64,000 nucleotides of DNA, from positions 312,432 through 376,431 of the forward strand of contig NZ_JARRIB010000002.1 in NCBI RefSeq assembly GCF_041647995.1, given 5' to 3'. The DNA is from Pyrococcus kukulkanii (GTDB lineage Archaea > Methanobacteriota_B > Thermococci > Thermococcales > Thermococcaceae). Under the pieces are notes generated by a model. It made no database searches. It saw nothing but the letters and a program-made list of their open reading frames with translations, and was not told where the DNA came from. This document shows positions 35,138-42,776 of the stretch, piece after piece (positions within the stretch are counted from its first letter, which is position 1; every line of letters begins with the position of its first letter). Made by a program: the position numbers and the translations under genes.

Positions 35138-36228
35138 AGCCCCGAGACGTTAAATACTGATTCCATTAAATGTCCAAATAGGTAACTTAAAAACGCTGCT
35201 CCCAGGCCGGTGACTACCATCTCTGCAACCTTCTTCTTAATTGAGATCCCTGAGATCAAGGCAACTGAAGTTGCTACAACACTTAACGCCAAGCCAGCAA
35301 GCATTACCGAGATGGGGAGGGCCGTTAGTGATGAGCGCGCGAAGAAGTAGGGGGTCACTGGGAATGCAACGCCGACAAGGTAAGCGAGGCCGGTATATAG
35401 GGCGGCCCTTAACTCGTTCTGTTCTTCTTCATGGACAAGGAGCTTTATTAAAGCTTCCTCTTTTCCCTTTAGCTTTACGGACACTTCTTGGGCTATCTCT
35501 TCTGGGAGGCCTCCCTCGATAAGTTTTTCATATACCTCTTTAACGGCTCTTTCTGGTGAGACCTTGAACAGGACTTTAGTCCTCTCCCTTATTGCCTCGC
35601 TTACCTGCCTTTGAGATCTAACCGAGATTAAGGCTCCAATGGCCATTGATAGTGCACCGGCAACTCCCACGATAAGACCACTGATCCCGACTAGCCTTGG
35701 CGAGTACGGATAGACGGCAGAAAGACCGGTAACAGCTCCTAGTATTTCGACGAGACCATCGTTCATTCCTAAGACGAAGTCCCTCACGTTCTCTACGTGA
35801 AACCTTCTCTTGCTCTCATAGAAGAACTTCTCATGCTCTAGCTCTTCCAGGATTATCTCCTTTAGTTTCTCCATTTCATCGGGAGAGAATTCTTGAGAGT
35901 GTTCAGTAAGGAACTTGAAGTACTTTTGGATCGCGCTATTTTCGCCCATCTCCAAAAGGGAAGCAACGACCCCTGGGCCTAGAATTTTCCTCATTAGTTT
36001 TAGGATGTGAATTGTCCATCTTTTGACCTTGGGCTTGTTGGGGGTTATCCCTCTCCTCTCTAAAAAGGAGAGCCAAAACTTTGCGTGCTTGGCCTCTATT
36101 CTTGCTAATCTCAGGAATTCCTCTTTAATCTTTTCATCTTTTTCAACTTTAGCAAGTTCTGCATAGAGAAGAGAATCGGAGTATTCATCGTTGTAGAATT
36201 TGATGACAAGACTTAAAACATCTGACAT
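35134..36228 (-). CDS. Ferritin-like/VIT1 fusion, putative iron transporter
   Basis: A 364-residue fusion. Residues 1-140 are rubrerythrin-like four-helix (EAKHAKFW and ELEHEKFF carry E-x-x-H di-iron ligands); the rest is a VIT1/CCC1 transporter (GMNDGLVEILGAVTGLSAVY; LVHEEEQNELRAALYTG) with about five helices. The combination suggests iron or manganese sensing or oxidation coupled to export. ATG 36228 follows GGGGATTC; TTG 36240 is an alternative. TTTATAAAT at 36256-36264 gives it its own promoter. Its stop overlaps the transglutaminase start by 4 bases. Confidence 0.87.
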   Translation of the reverse strand: MSDVLSLVIKFYNDEYSDSLLYAELAKVEKDEKIKEEFLRLARIEAKHAKFWLSFLERRGITPNKPKVKRWTIHILKLMRKILGPGVVASLLEMGENSAIQKYFKFLTEHSQEFSPDEMEKLKEIILEELEHEKFFYESKRRFHVENVRDFVLGMNDGLVEILGAVTGLSAVYPYSPRLVGISGLIVGVAGALSMAIGALISVRSQRQVSEAIRERTKVLFKVSPERAVKEVYEKLIEGGLPEEIAQEVSVKLKGKEEALIKLLVHEEEQNELRAALYTGLAYLVGVAFPVTPYFFARSSLTALPISVMLAGLALSVVATSVALISGISIKKKVAEMVVTGLGAAFLSYLFGHLMESVFNVSGL

Positions 36229-36267
36229 TCGAATCCCCAAAATAAAATAAAGGGCATTTATAAACTG

Positions 36268-37410
36268 TTATGTCACAACCTTTTCAAGCTCATCAAGTGC
36301 AATAGCTCTCTTTATCTCCAATGCAATCCTCCTCCCCGTGCTCATAGGCTTCCTCCATAGCGAATTCCCATAAGGATGCCCCATGGCCATGTGGATGTTC
36401 GTTCCTCCTCCGGTTCTTGGTGCAACATCGTAGATGTAGAAGTTTAAGTCTTTGTCAACTGCAGTTTGCAGTGTAAATGGACCAATTATCCCTGGGGGAT
36501 AATACTTCTTCGTTGCTTCAACGTACTTCTCTGCCATCTTGAACACTTTCTCCAGCAGACTCTCCCTTAAGGTCGAGGATGCGTGGCCGCAAACGGTGTA
36601 TTCCGGTTCGAACTGCCATTCAGGTAAAGTTAGCTGCTGGGCTGCGGGCAACCTTACGTGGCCGTCCAAGCTCGTTTCGAACCTCCAGTCTATTCCTAGT
36701 AACTCTATCTCCTCATCTATGGGTGAGTAGAAGAAGTCGAAATTGAAGACCGGCCCAATTATGTACCTCTCTATCCTCGCCTTCTCTAGGTCTTCCTTTG
36801 TTATAATTCCAAGCCTTATCAACTTCTCGCTCTTCTCCTTGAACTCTTTGTAGCTTGCGGCCGTGAAGAATCCCCTCTCAAGCCTCTTTTTTGCGTGGGG
36901 CAGCTTGACTATAACAAGGCCAACCTCATCTATTTCCTCTGGCTTTACTTCCTCGGGGTAGGGAAGCCCGGCCTTTTCAAGCAACCAGTAGTAGCTTTTC
37001 TCCTCACTCCTTTCCTCCGTCCTGAGGAGTGACCTCGTCCCGAACATTGGCACTAAGAATTCGTTCTCCACTTTGTCTATTCCAGTATAGACCACGAAGG
37101 AACGGTTTGGGACGAATATGACGTTCCTCTTCCTTAGCTCTTCCTGAATGTCGATTATCTGGGCGAACTTGTCTAGAACTATCACTTCGTCAATGAACCC
37201 CTTAATTAAGCCATCCCTGCTCTTCCTCAGCTTGAAGTACTTCGCGTACGTGAGGTGCCTACCTTTCTGGGCAACAACTAAAGTAGGGAGACCCTCCTCC
37301 TTTGCTCCATCCGCTATATCCAAGGCCGAGTGACTTCCGATAACCCCAACGGTTATCTTATCCTTATCATACTTCTCCAAAACTTCGAGAATCTGCTCCC
37401 TGCTTATCAT
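36268..37410 (-). CDS. purP: FAICAR synthetase-type enzyme (PurP family)
   Basis: A 380-residue ATP-grasp protein: DNA start MISREQILEVLEKYDKDKI, GSHSALDIADGAK near residue 25, and ATP-grasp C-terminus with VAPRTGGGTNIHM. PurP uses formate and ATP to formylate AICAR in the archaeal purine pathway. Thermococcales carry two PurP paralogues, and I cannot tell which one this is, so formate specificity is not certain. It starts 9 bases after purD and shares its promoter. Confidence 0.85.
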   Translation of the reverse strand: MISREQILEVLEKYDKDKITVGVIGSHSALDIADGAKEEGLPTLVVAQKGRHLTYAKYFKLRKSRDGLIKGFIDEVIVLDKFAQIIDIQEELRKRNVIFVPNRSFVVYTGIDKVENEFLVPMFGTRSLLRTEERSEEKSYYWLLEKAGLPYPEEVKPEEIDEVGLVIVKLPHAKKRLERGFFTAASYKEFKEKSEKLIRLGIITKEDLEKARIERYIIGPVFNFDFFYSPIDEEIELLGIDWRFETSLDGHVRLPAAQQLTLPEWQFEPEYTVCGHASSTLRESLLEKVFKMAEKYVEATKKYYPPGIIGPFTLQTAVDKDLNFYIYDVAPRTGGGTNIHMAMGHPYGNSLWRKPMSTGRRIALEIKRAIALDELEKVVT

Positions 37411-37419
37411 AGTACCACC

Positions 37420-38736
37420 TCAACAGGAATTTGGCTCGAACTCTTTTCCCAATTCCTTCATAATTCTAATCCTCTTCTCTATGCTCTCCTTCGTCCCAAC
37501 ATCTCTCCTATAAAATATGGGCCCTTTTACATGCTTTACCGCATTCTCGGCAATTTTCTCTGCTTCTTCTACGCTATCCGCGATACCGACAACCGCCAAT
37601 GCTCTTGAGCCCAGAAGGGTGTAGCTCTCATCGATCGAGGCAAATATCAGCTTTGCCCCTTCCTTTTCTATGGTCTCTTCGTTGACATCAATTTTTACCC
37701 CCTTAACCGGATTTACGGGGTAACCCTGGGGTGCTAAGTACTTAACGACCGTGGCCTTGTTGGCGAACTTTACGCTCCTTAAGTTACCATCAACTATTCC
37801 TTGGGCTATCTCAACTAAGTTATCTTCTAGGATTGTGAGAACGTTTATTGCTTCGGGATCTCCAAACCTCACGTTGTACTCTATTATTACCGGCCCTTCT
37901 TTTGAGAGCATGAACTGGCCGTAGAGGATTCCCTTGTACGGATAACCCTCCTTTCTCATGGCATCTACAGTCTTTTGGAGGATTTCTAGGGCCTTCTCCC
38001 AGTCCTCCTTTGTAACGAACGGAAGCAGATGGTTAGGGCATGAGTATGAGCCCATGCCCCCAGTTATTGGTCCTTCATCATTCTCGTAAGCGTGGGGATA
38101 GTCCTGGGCTAAGGGCATTGGATAAACTCTCTTTCCATCGCTGAATACTTGAAAGGTGAACTCAACTCCGTCGGTTCTTTCCTCTATGAGAACTTTTCCG
38201 TCTTTCTTTATCAGCTGCTCAGCGTAAGCCTTTGCTTCTTCATTATCTTTAAGTTGGTATCCAACTACCTTGACGCCCTTTCCACCTGTCAGGCCGAGAG
38301 GCTTAACTACCACCGGCCTCCCGTACTCATCTATCCATGCCCTCATTTCATTGACGTCATCGAATACCCTGAACAGCTTCCTCCCTGGAATCTTGTTTTT
38401 TTCCATGAACTCTCTTGCCCATGCCTTGTTGGTTTCAAGCCTTGCAGCTTCCTTTGTTGGCCCTACAGTGGGGATCCCTTCTTTTTCAAGGGCATTGACT
38501 ACTCCGGCCTCGAGGGGGGCTTCGGGCCCTATGAATGCCAGCTCAATCCCCCACCTCTTTGCAAACCCTACAACCTTATTTACATCTGTTTCTTTGGCGA
38601 GCCCATAATCTTTGGCTATCCTAGCGAGCCCAGGATTCTTGTGCTTTGATACAACGTACAGCTCTGCTCCTCCTTTAACGAGGGCTTCACCTATTGCATG
38701 CTCTCTTCCCCCGCCACCAACTAATAAAATCCTCAT
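37420..38736 (-). CDS. purD: Phosphoribosylamine-glycine ligase
   Basis: A 438-residue ATP-grasp enzyme that joins glycine to phosphoribosylamine (GAR synthesis), with GGGGREHAIGEALVKGG at the start, LGLTGGKGVKVV in the ATP-grasp and EYNVRFGDPEA near the metal site. Full length. ATG 38736 has GGTGA upstream; ATG 38748 is an alternative. The purine operator sits 49-66 bases upstream. Confidence 0.95.
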   Translation of the reverse strand: MRILLVGGGGREHAIGEALVKGGAELYVVSKHKNPGLARIAKDYGLAKETDVNKVVGFAKRWGIELAFIGPEAPLEAGVVNALEKEGIPTVGPTKEAARLETNKAWAREFMEKNKIPGRKLFRVFDDVNEMRAWIDEYGRPVVVKPLGLTGGKGVKVVGYQLKDNEEAKAYAEQLIKKDGKVLIEERTDGVEFTFQVFSDGKRVYPMPLAQDYPHAYENDEGPITGGMGSYSCPNHLLPFVTKEDWEKALEILQKTVDAMRKEGYPYKGILYGQFMLSKEGPVIIEYNVRFGDPEAINVLTILEDNLVEIAQGIVDGNLRSVKFANKATVVKYLAPQGYPVNPVKGVKIDVNEETIEKEGAKLIFASIDESYTLLGSRALAVVGIADSVEEAEKIAENAVKHVKGPIFYRRDVGTKESIEKRIRIMKELGKEFEPNSC

Positions 38737-38784
38737 TAATTTCACCATTTTTACGTCAAAATATTTGCCTATTAATGGTTTTCG

Positions 38785-38802
38785 TTGACTTAATTATGTT
38801 AA
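38785..38802 (-). promoter_or_regulatory. Purine operator copy upstream of purD
   Basis: TTGACTTAATTATGTTAA (+ strand): inverted half-sites TTGAC/GTTAA around an AT core. The same pattern occurs twice upstream of purT. It is about 25-30 bases downstream of a TATA-like TTTATATG (38824-38831 on the - strand), i.e. at the expected start of transcription. A lone half-site CGTCAA lies at 38754-38759. Confidence 0.55.
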
Positions 38803-38907
38803 TGAAATGACTAATGAACGTGCATATAAATCACTTGATGAGTAAGTAGTTGCCTACACAAAATTTATTTATATTTCCCATTTGTAAAATTAATTAGGGT
38901 GATGGTC

Positions 38908-39573
38908 ATGCTTACAATAGGAGATATCCTCGACTTAATTCCAGAAAATGGGGTAATGACAGTAGTTCAGAGAGATTTGGAAGCCAATGGGGATAGATAT
39001 GTTCTCCTGATTCTTAAGTACCTCCTTAAAAAGGGTGAGCATGTTTTCCTTTTCCTTTACGAGCCTTATACCTTCCTAACAAGGAATCTCAGGAATATTG
39101 GACTTAACGTTGAGGAGTACCTTGACAGGAATCTCATAATATTTGACGTATTCGGAAGCATAAATAAAATCGAAAAGGATGTTAAGGGAGTTTACACGCT
39201 TTCAGGTTACATGGATGATGTTATATTCATAAGTAAGGTTAAAGAATGGGCCGAGGGAGTGTTAAAGAAGCGGGAGGTGAAGGGGAATAGGTTGTGGATA
39301 GTCACTTACCTAAGCTCGGGTGTCTGCAAGCTTTTCCATAACCCTCTCTACACCTACAAGATGATATTACTTACAAAGGAAGACATTCTGAAAGAGAAGT
39401 CACCAAGAACCATCATAACGTACTCTCCTGTTGAGTGCCCAATCTTGGAGGATATAGTATATTTTGTCTCAGACGTTGTAATAGAGACTAAGGTCATAAA
39501 GGGAAAGAGGGTTGGTATAATATCAAAGGGACCTGAAGAGAACGTGATGTTTGAACTGTTTGAGGAGAGGTGA
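38908..39573 (+). CDS. DUF257 family protein (degenerate RecA/KaiC-like)
   Basis: A 221-residue protein with the DUF257 layout: VQRDLEANGDRYVLLILKYLL near the start, then a Rossmann-like strand-helix pattern (NLIIFDVFGS). The Walker A Lys/Thr of KaiC-like ATPases is missing, so it probably does not hydrolyse ATP. Function unknown. ATG 38908 is used with GGTGAT upstream; GTG 38899 and ATG 38902 are alternatives. The next gene, another DUF257, starts 6 bases later. Confidence 0.7.
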   Translation: MLTIGDILDLIPENGVMTVVQRDLEANGDRYVLLILKYLLKKGEHVFLFLYEPYTFLTRNLRNIGLNVEEYLDRNLIIFDVFGSINKIEKDVKGVYTLSGYMDDVIFISKVKEWAEGVLKKREVKGNRLWIVTYLSSGVCKLFHNPLYTYKMILLTKEDILKEKSPRTIITYSPVECPILEDIVYFVSDVVIETKVIKGKRVGIISKGPEENVMFELFEER

Positions 39574-39579
39574 GAGATT

Positions 39580-40344
39580 ATGGTATCTTGGGAAATTAAA
39601 GCCTTGGACAGGGAGATTGGTGAGATTAAGAAGTACTCCCTTGTCCTAATCCACCAGGAGGATCCCCTTTCAAGGGGAATAGATATCCTCTACCATATAC
39701 TCACGGCAAAACTTAAGAAGGACAATCTGATAGGATACTTCAACATCTCTTATCCGCTCCCACTTGTGTTTAGGGCTCTGAGGAGATTTGGCATTGATCC
39801 CACTAAGGAGCTTGAAGAGCTTAGGTTGGCAATAATAGACACTTTTGGTAGCTTTCATGGTATAAGATCAACGATTAAAGGCGTATGGACTCTAGAAGGA
39901 ATGCTGTCCTCAGAAACGCTACCAATCAAGTATGCTCAAGTTATAGAGGCTCACAAATCCGTGTGGGCCGAGAATAACATGTTTGAGGGAAGAGATATTT
40001 ATGGGTTTGCAGTAGCGATTTCTTCCTACCTGGAGCTATTCGGGAGTCTTGAAGAGACCCTACGTTATCTTGAGCTGTCATCTGAAGTTAGGGCAGTTCA
40101 TCCTGCATATAAAAAATACCCTAGGGGGACGAACTTTTGGTTGTGGATGGGGAAAGATCATCCCGATGTATTTGCTTCAGTATATAGGAGGGCAGATTAT
40201 GTTCTCAGGACAAGGGGATACCTAACGGAGGATGGTATTAAGAGGGAGTTAACGGTGCTAAAGACTCCGGAGCTTGAAAAGGAAGTTATAAAGTTTGAGT
40301 ATGAGTTCAAGAGGGACGGGATAAAGCTTTCAAAAATTTACTAA
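39580..40344 (+). CDS. DUF257 family protein, second copy
   Basis: A 254-residue paralogue of the preceding protein (SLVLIHQEDPLSRGIDILYH, LAIIDTFGSFHGI). It also lacks a P-loop. The C-terminal half is longer and more charged. The pair form an operon; a third member lies at 51772. The region between its stop and the purK remnant is AT-rich (40345-40399) and probably holds the promoter of the purE unit. Confidence 0.7.
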   Translation: MVSWEIKALDREIGEIKKYSLVLIHQEDPLSRGIDILYHILTAKLKKDNLIGYFNISYPLPLVFRALRRFGIDPTKELEELRLAIIDTFGSFHGIRSTIKGVWTLEGMLSSETLPIKYAQVIEAHKSVWAENNMFEGRDIYGFAVAISSYLELFGSLEETLRYLELSSEVRAVHPAYKKYPRGTNFWLWMGKDHPDVFASVYRRADYVLRTRGYLTEDGIKRELTVLKTPELEKEVIKFEYEFKRDGIKLSKIY

Positions 40345-40399
40345 TTCTTGTAAATCATTGCCAATAAGTTTTTAATATTTTACATTTTTATGTTGATTG

Positions 40400-40689
40400 A
40401 TGAGAGTTAGAATAATCAGCGGTGAGCAACTAGCGAAAATGATAACCCTTGATCCTCAAGGAAATAGAGATCAGCGTGGAAACATTCTAGAGGATAAAGC
40501 AAGAAAAGCCCAGGAAATAGCAATAAAGGTCATCGAAGCTTTGGATGGGTTAGATATCTTGGGGTTTACATTCACATCTACGATAAACCGTTCGTTGGGC
40601 CGCTAAGGAAGATGGGGCATGTTACTGTTAAGGAGTTTAAACAGAGCCTTGGAGATAACTCACAGGGGGTGGTTGAAGATGGCTCCTAA
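40400..40689 (+). pseudogene. purK: Collapsed purK remnant
   Basis: Two pieces of PurK survive. The first (MRVRIISGEQLAKMI, then AIKVIEALDGLDILG) resembles the PurK N-terminus and a central helix. After a frame change near 40560 the text reads [20 protein letters not shown], the conserved C-terminal H-x-Y-x-K...RKMGH motif, and runs on to a stop at 40689. Normal PurK is about 370-400 residues; about 95 codons remain, so most of the ATP-grasp domain is deleted. The purE start lies inside its last codons. N5-CAIR synthesis by PurK is lost unless another copy exists. Confidence 0.75.
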
Positions 40690-41197
40690 AGTTGGAATTA
40701 TTATGGGTAGCGATTCCGACCTTCCCGTAATGAAGGAAGCGGCCAAGGTTCTCGAGGAGTTCGGTGTTGAGTATGAGATGACGATAGTTTCAGCCCATAG
40801 AACTCCCGAGAGGATGTATGAATATGCAAAGAAGGCAAGAGAAAGGGGAATTGAGGTTATAATTGCAGGCGCCGGCGGGGCAGCCCACCTTCCTGGGATA
40901 GCAGCCTCAATGACTATCCTTCCCGTGATAGGAGTTCCGGTGAAGAGTGGGGCTTTGAATGGTCTCGACTCCCTCTTGTCGATGGTTCAAATGCCTACCG
41001 GAGTTCCAGTGGCTACAGTAGCAATAAACAATGCAAAGAATGCAGCTCTCCTTGCTCTGAGAATACTCTCGATAAAATACCCAGAAATTGCAGAGAAACT
41101 TGAGAAGTACAGGGAAGACATGAGGAGAATTGTTGAGGAAAAAGCTAGGAAGCTTGAGGAAGTCGGATGGATGAAGTACCTTGGAGAGGATGATTAG
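40679..41197 (+). CDS. purE: N5-carboxyaminoimidazole ribonucleotide mutase
   Basis: A 172-residue class I-like PurE with [18 protein letters not shown] and [10 protein letters not shown]. It interconverts N5-CAIR and CAIR. ATG 40679 follows GGGGGTGG; the frame upstream (from 40619) belongs to the purK remnant in another frame and is not a plausible extension. Class I enzymes normally need PurK to supply N5-CAIR, which makes the broken neighbour notable. Confidence 0.93.
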   Translation: MAPKVGIIMGSDSDLPVMKEAAKVLEEFGVEYEMTIVSAHRTPERMYEYAKKARERGIEVIIAGAGGAAHLPGIAASMTILPVIGVPVKSGALNGLDSLLSMVQMPTGVPVATVAINNAKNAALLALRILSIKYPEIAEKLEKYREDMRRIVEEKARKLEEVGWMKYLGEDD

Positions 41198-41240
41198 CCT
41201 TTCTATCTTTCTCTTTCTCATCCTTCCGCTTTTTCTTACT
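41198..41240 (+). terminator. T-rich putative terminator after purE
   Basis: Pyrimidine-rich tract with CTTTCTATCTTTCTC and CTTTTTCTT just beyond the purE stop. The rest of the 184-base gap to the convergent purT gene is AT-rich with no further feature seen. Confidence 0.4.
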
Positions 41241-41381
41241 GGGATAGTAGTAGAATAGCCTAGCCCAATATGGCTTCATTCTTGACCCTCCACTATACTT
41301 TGGCAGAAATAAATTTATTGTTTTATTAATCTTTTTGATTTCTATAACAAAAAGAAAACAATATAAAACTAAAAATATAGA

Positions 41382-42671
41382 TTAAAGAAGGTGCTTTCTC
41401 TTTTCATAATTCTGTGAATGCCACTCAGAAGATCTAGTCCTTAGTTCAATCATGTGGGCAACCATCTCCGCCTTCTTCTTGGCCTCCTGAACATCTTTGT
41501 CCCAAGCAAGAACTACTCCAAGCCTCCTCCCAGGATACGCTTCGGGCTTACCGAAGAATCTTACTGTCGTGTTGGGAACGCTTAATGCCCTAGCCAATCC
41601 CCTGAACCTCGGGGAATAACCGCTAACCTTTGCCTTTATCACGTGAGTTGCGGCCGGAGTTAGGAGTGGGAATAGCCTATACCCGTCAACCCATTCCCCA
41701 GGAATTGGAAGGCCAAGGACAGCCCTTAAGTGAAGGGCGAACTCCGAGAACCCTGGGGGATGGGAAGCTAGGGTAACCATGCCGGTGTCATGAGGTCTAG
41801 GAGAGACTTCATTGGCCCAAACCTTATCCCCTTTAACGAACATCTCTACACCGAAGAGACCTAAACCGCCGAGAACATCTGTTATTCTCTTTGCAATTCT
41901 GTACACTTCCCTCTCGGCCTTCTCGCTAATCTCGGCTGGCTGCCAGCTTGCGTGGTAATCACCATCAATCTGGTAGTGACCCACTGGTCTTGGAAGGGTT
42001 GTAACTATCTCGCCGTTCTCATCGAAGTGTCTCACGGCTAGTTCCGTAATCTCTACGTCGAAATCTATATGCTCTTCCACGATTATTTTCTCGGCACTTC
42101 CTCTAGCTTTCGTTTTAGCTTCTTCCCATGCCTTTGGTATATCCTCGGGACCCTTAACGAAGTACGAACCCTTGCCGGAGGAGCTCATTATTGCCTTGGT
42201 GTGGCAGGGATAACCTATCTTCTCACAGGCCTCATAAAGCTCGTCTAAGGTTGTAGCGTACATGTACCTCGAAGTTGGAACCTTTGCCTCCTTGACTAGT
42301 GTTTCTCTAAGTCTCTCCCTGTGCATTGCGATCCAGGTTGCCTTTGCGTTGGGAACTACGAAGTAGCCTTCCTTTTCAAATTCAAATAGAGCGTCGAGGT
42401 TTATCGCTTCAATCTCCGGGATTATTGCATCTGGCTTCTCCCTCTCAACGACGCTCCAAAGGAAGTCCTTATCCTTCATGTTGCCAACGTAACTCCTATG
42501 GGCCACTTGCATGGCTGGAGCGTTAGCGTACCTATCGACCGCAACAACTTCAACACCTAAACGCTGTGCCTCAATGGCTATCTCCTTGCCAAGTTCACCA
42601 CTTCCTAATAAGAGTATTTTTTGAGCTGAATCAGTAGTTGCAGTTCCAAGCTCGTCTCTAAGCTTGATCAT
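41382..42671 (-). CDS. purT: Formate-dependent GAR transformylase
   Basis: A 429-residue ATP-grasp enzyme that formylates GAR with formate and ATP. Visible: LLLGSGELGKEIAIEAQRLG, the ATP-grasp loop SSSGKGSYFVKG and SPRPHDTGMVTLASH. Complete. GGAGGTGG precedes ATG 42671. The upstream region carries two copies of the purine operator and a TTAAATATA TATA element between them. Confidence 0.95.
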   Translation of the reverse strand: MIKLRDELGTATTDSAQKILLLGSGELGKEIAIEAQRLGVEVVAVDRYANAPAMQVAHRSYVGNMKDKDFLWSVVEREKPDAIIPEIEAINLDALFEFEKEGYFVVPNAKATWIAMHRERLRETLVKEAKVPTSRYMYATTLDELYEACEKIGYPCHTKAIMSSSGKGSYFVKGPEDIPKAWEEAKTKARGSAEKIIVEEHIDFDVEITELAVRHFDENGEIVTTLPRPVGHYQIDGDYHASWQPAEISEKAEREVYRIAKRITDVLGGLGLFGVEMFVKGDKVWANEVSPRPHDTGMVTLASHPPGFSEFALHLRAVLGLPIPGEWVDGYRLFPLLTPAATHVIKAKVSGYSPRFRGLARALSVPNTTVRFFGKPEAYPGRRLGVVLAWDKDVQEAKKKAEMVAHMIELRTRSSEWHSQNYEKRKHLL

Positions 42672-42684
42672 AGAACCACCTCCA

Positions 42685-42702
42685 TTGACGTATATATGTT
42701 AA
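42685..42702 (-). promoter_or_regulatory. Purine operator, promoter-proximal copy upstream of purT
   Basis: TTGACGTATATATGTTAA (+ strand). Same half-sites as the purD and distal sites. It lies between the TATA element (about 42705-42716) and the start codon, over the likely transcription start, the position expected of a repressor site. Confidence 0.5.
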
Positions 42703-42727
42703 AGAATTGAATATATTTAAGAATTGT

Positions 42728-42745
42728 TTGACAAAATTATGTCAA
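42728..42745 (-). promoter_or_regulatory. Purine operator, distal copy upstream of purT
   Basis: TTGACAAAATTATGTCAA is a near-perfect palindrome (6-bp arms TTGACA/TGTCAA). It sits just upstream of the TATA element, centre-to-centre 43 bases (about four helical turns) from the proximal copy, suitable for cooperative binding. Confidence 0.55.
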
Positions 42746-42776
42746 TAACAATTTAAGGTGAGAGAAGGGAAGAAAG

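Noticed and set aside
40619-40678. Upstream start for purE at 40619
   Set aside because: The extra 20 codons coincide with the purK remnant in another frame, match no PurE N-terminus, and a proper ribosome site precedes ATG 40679.
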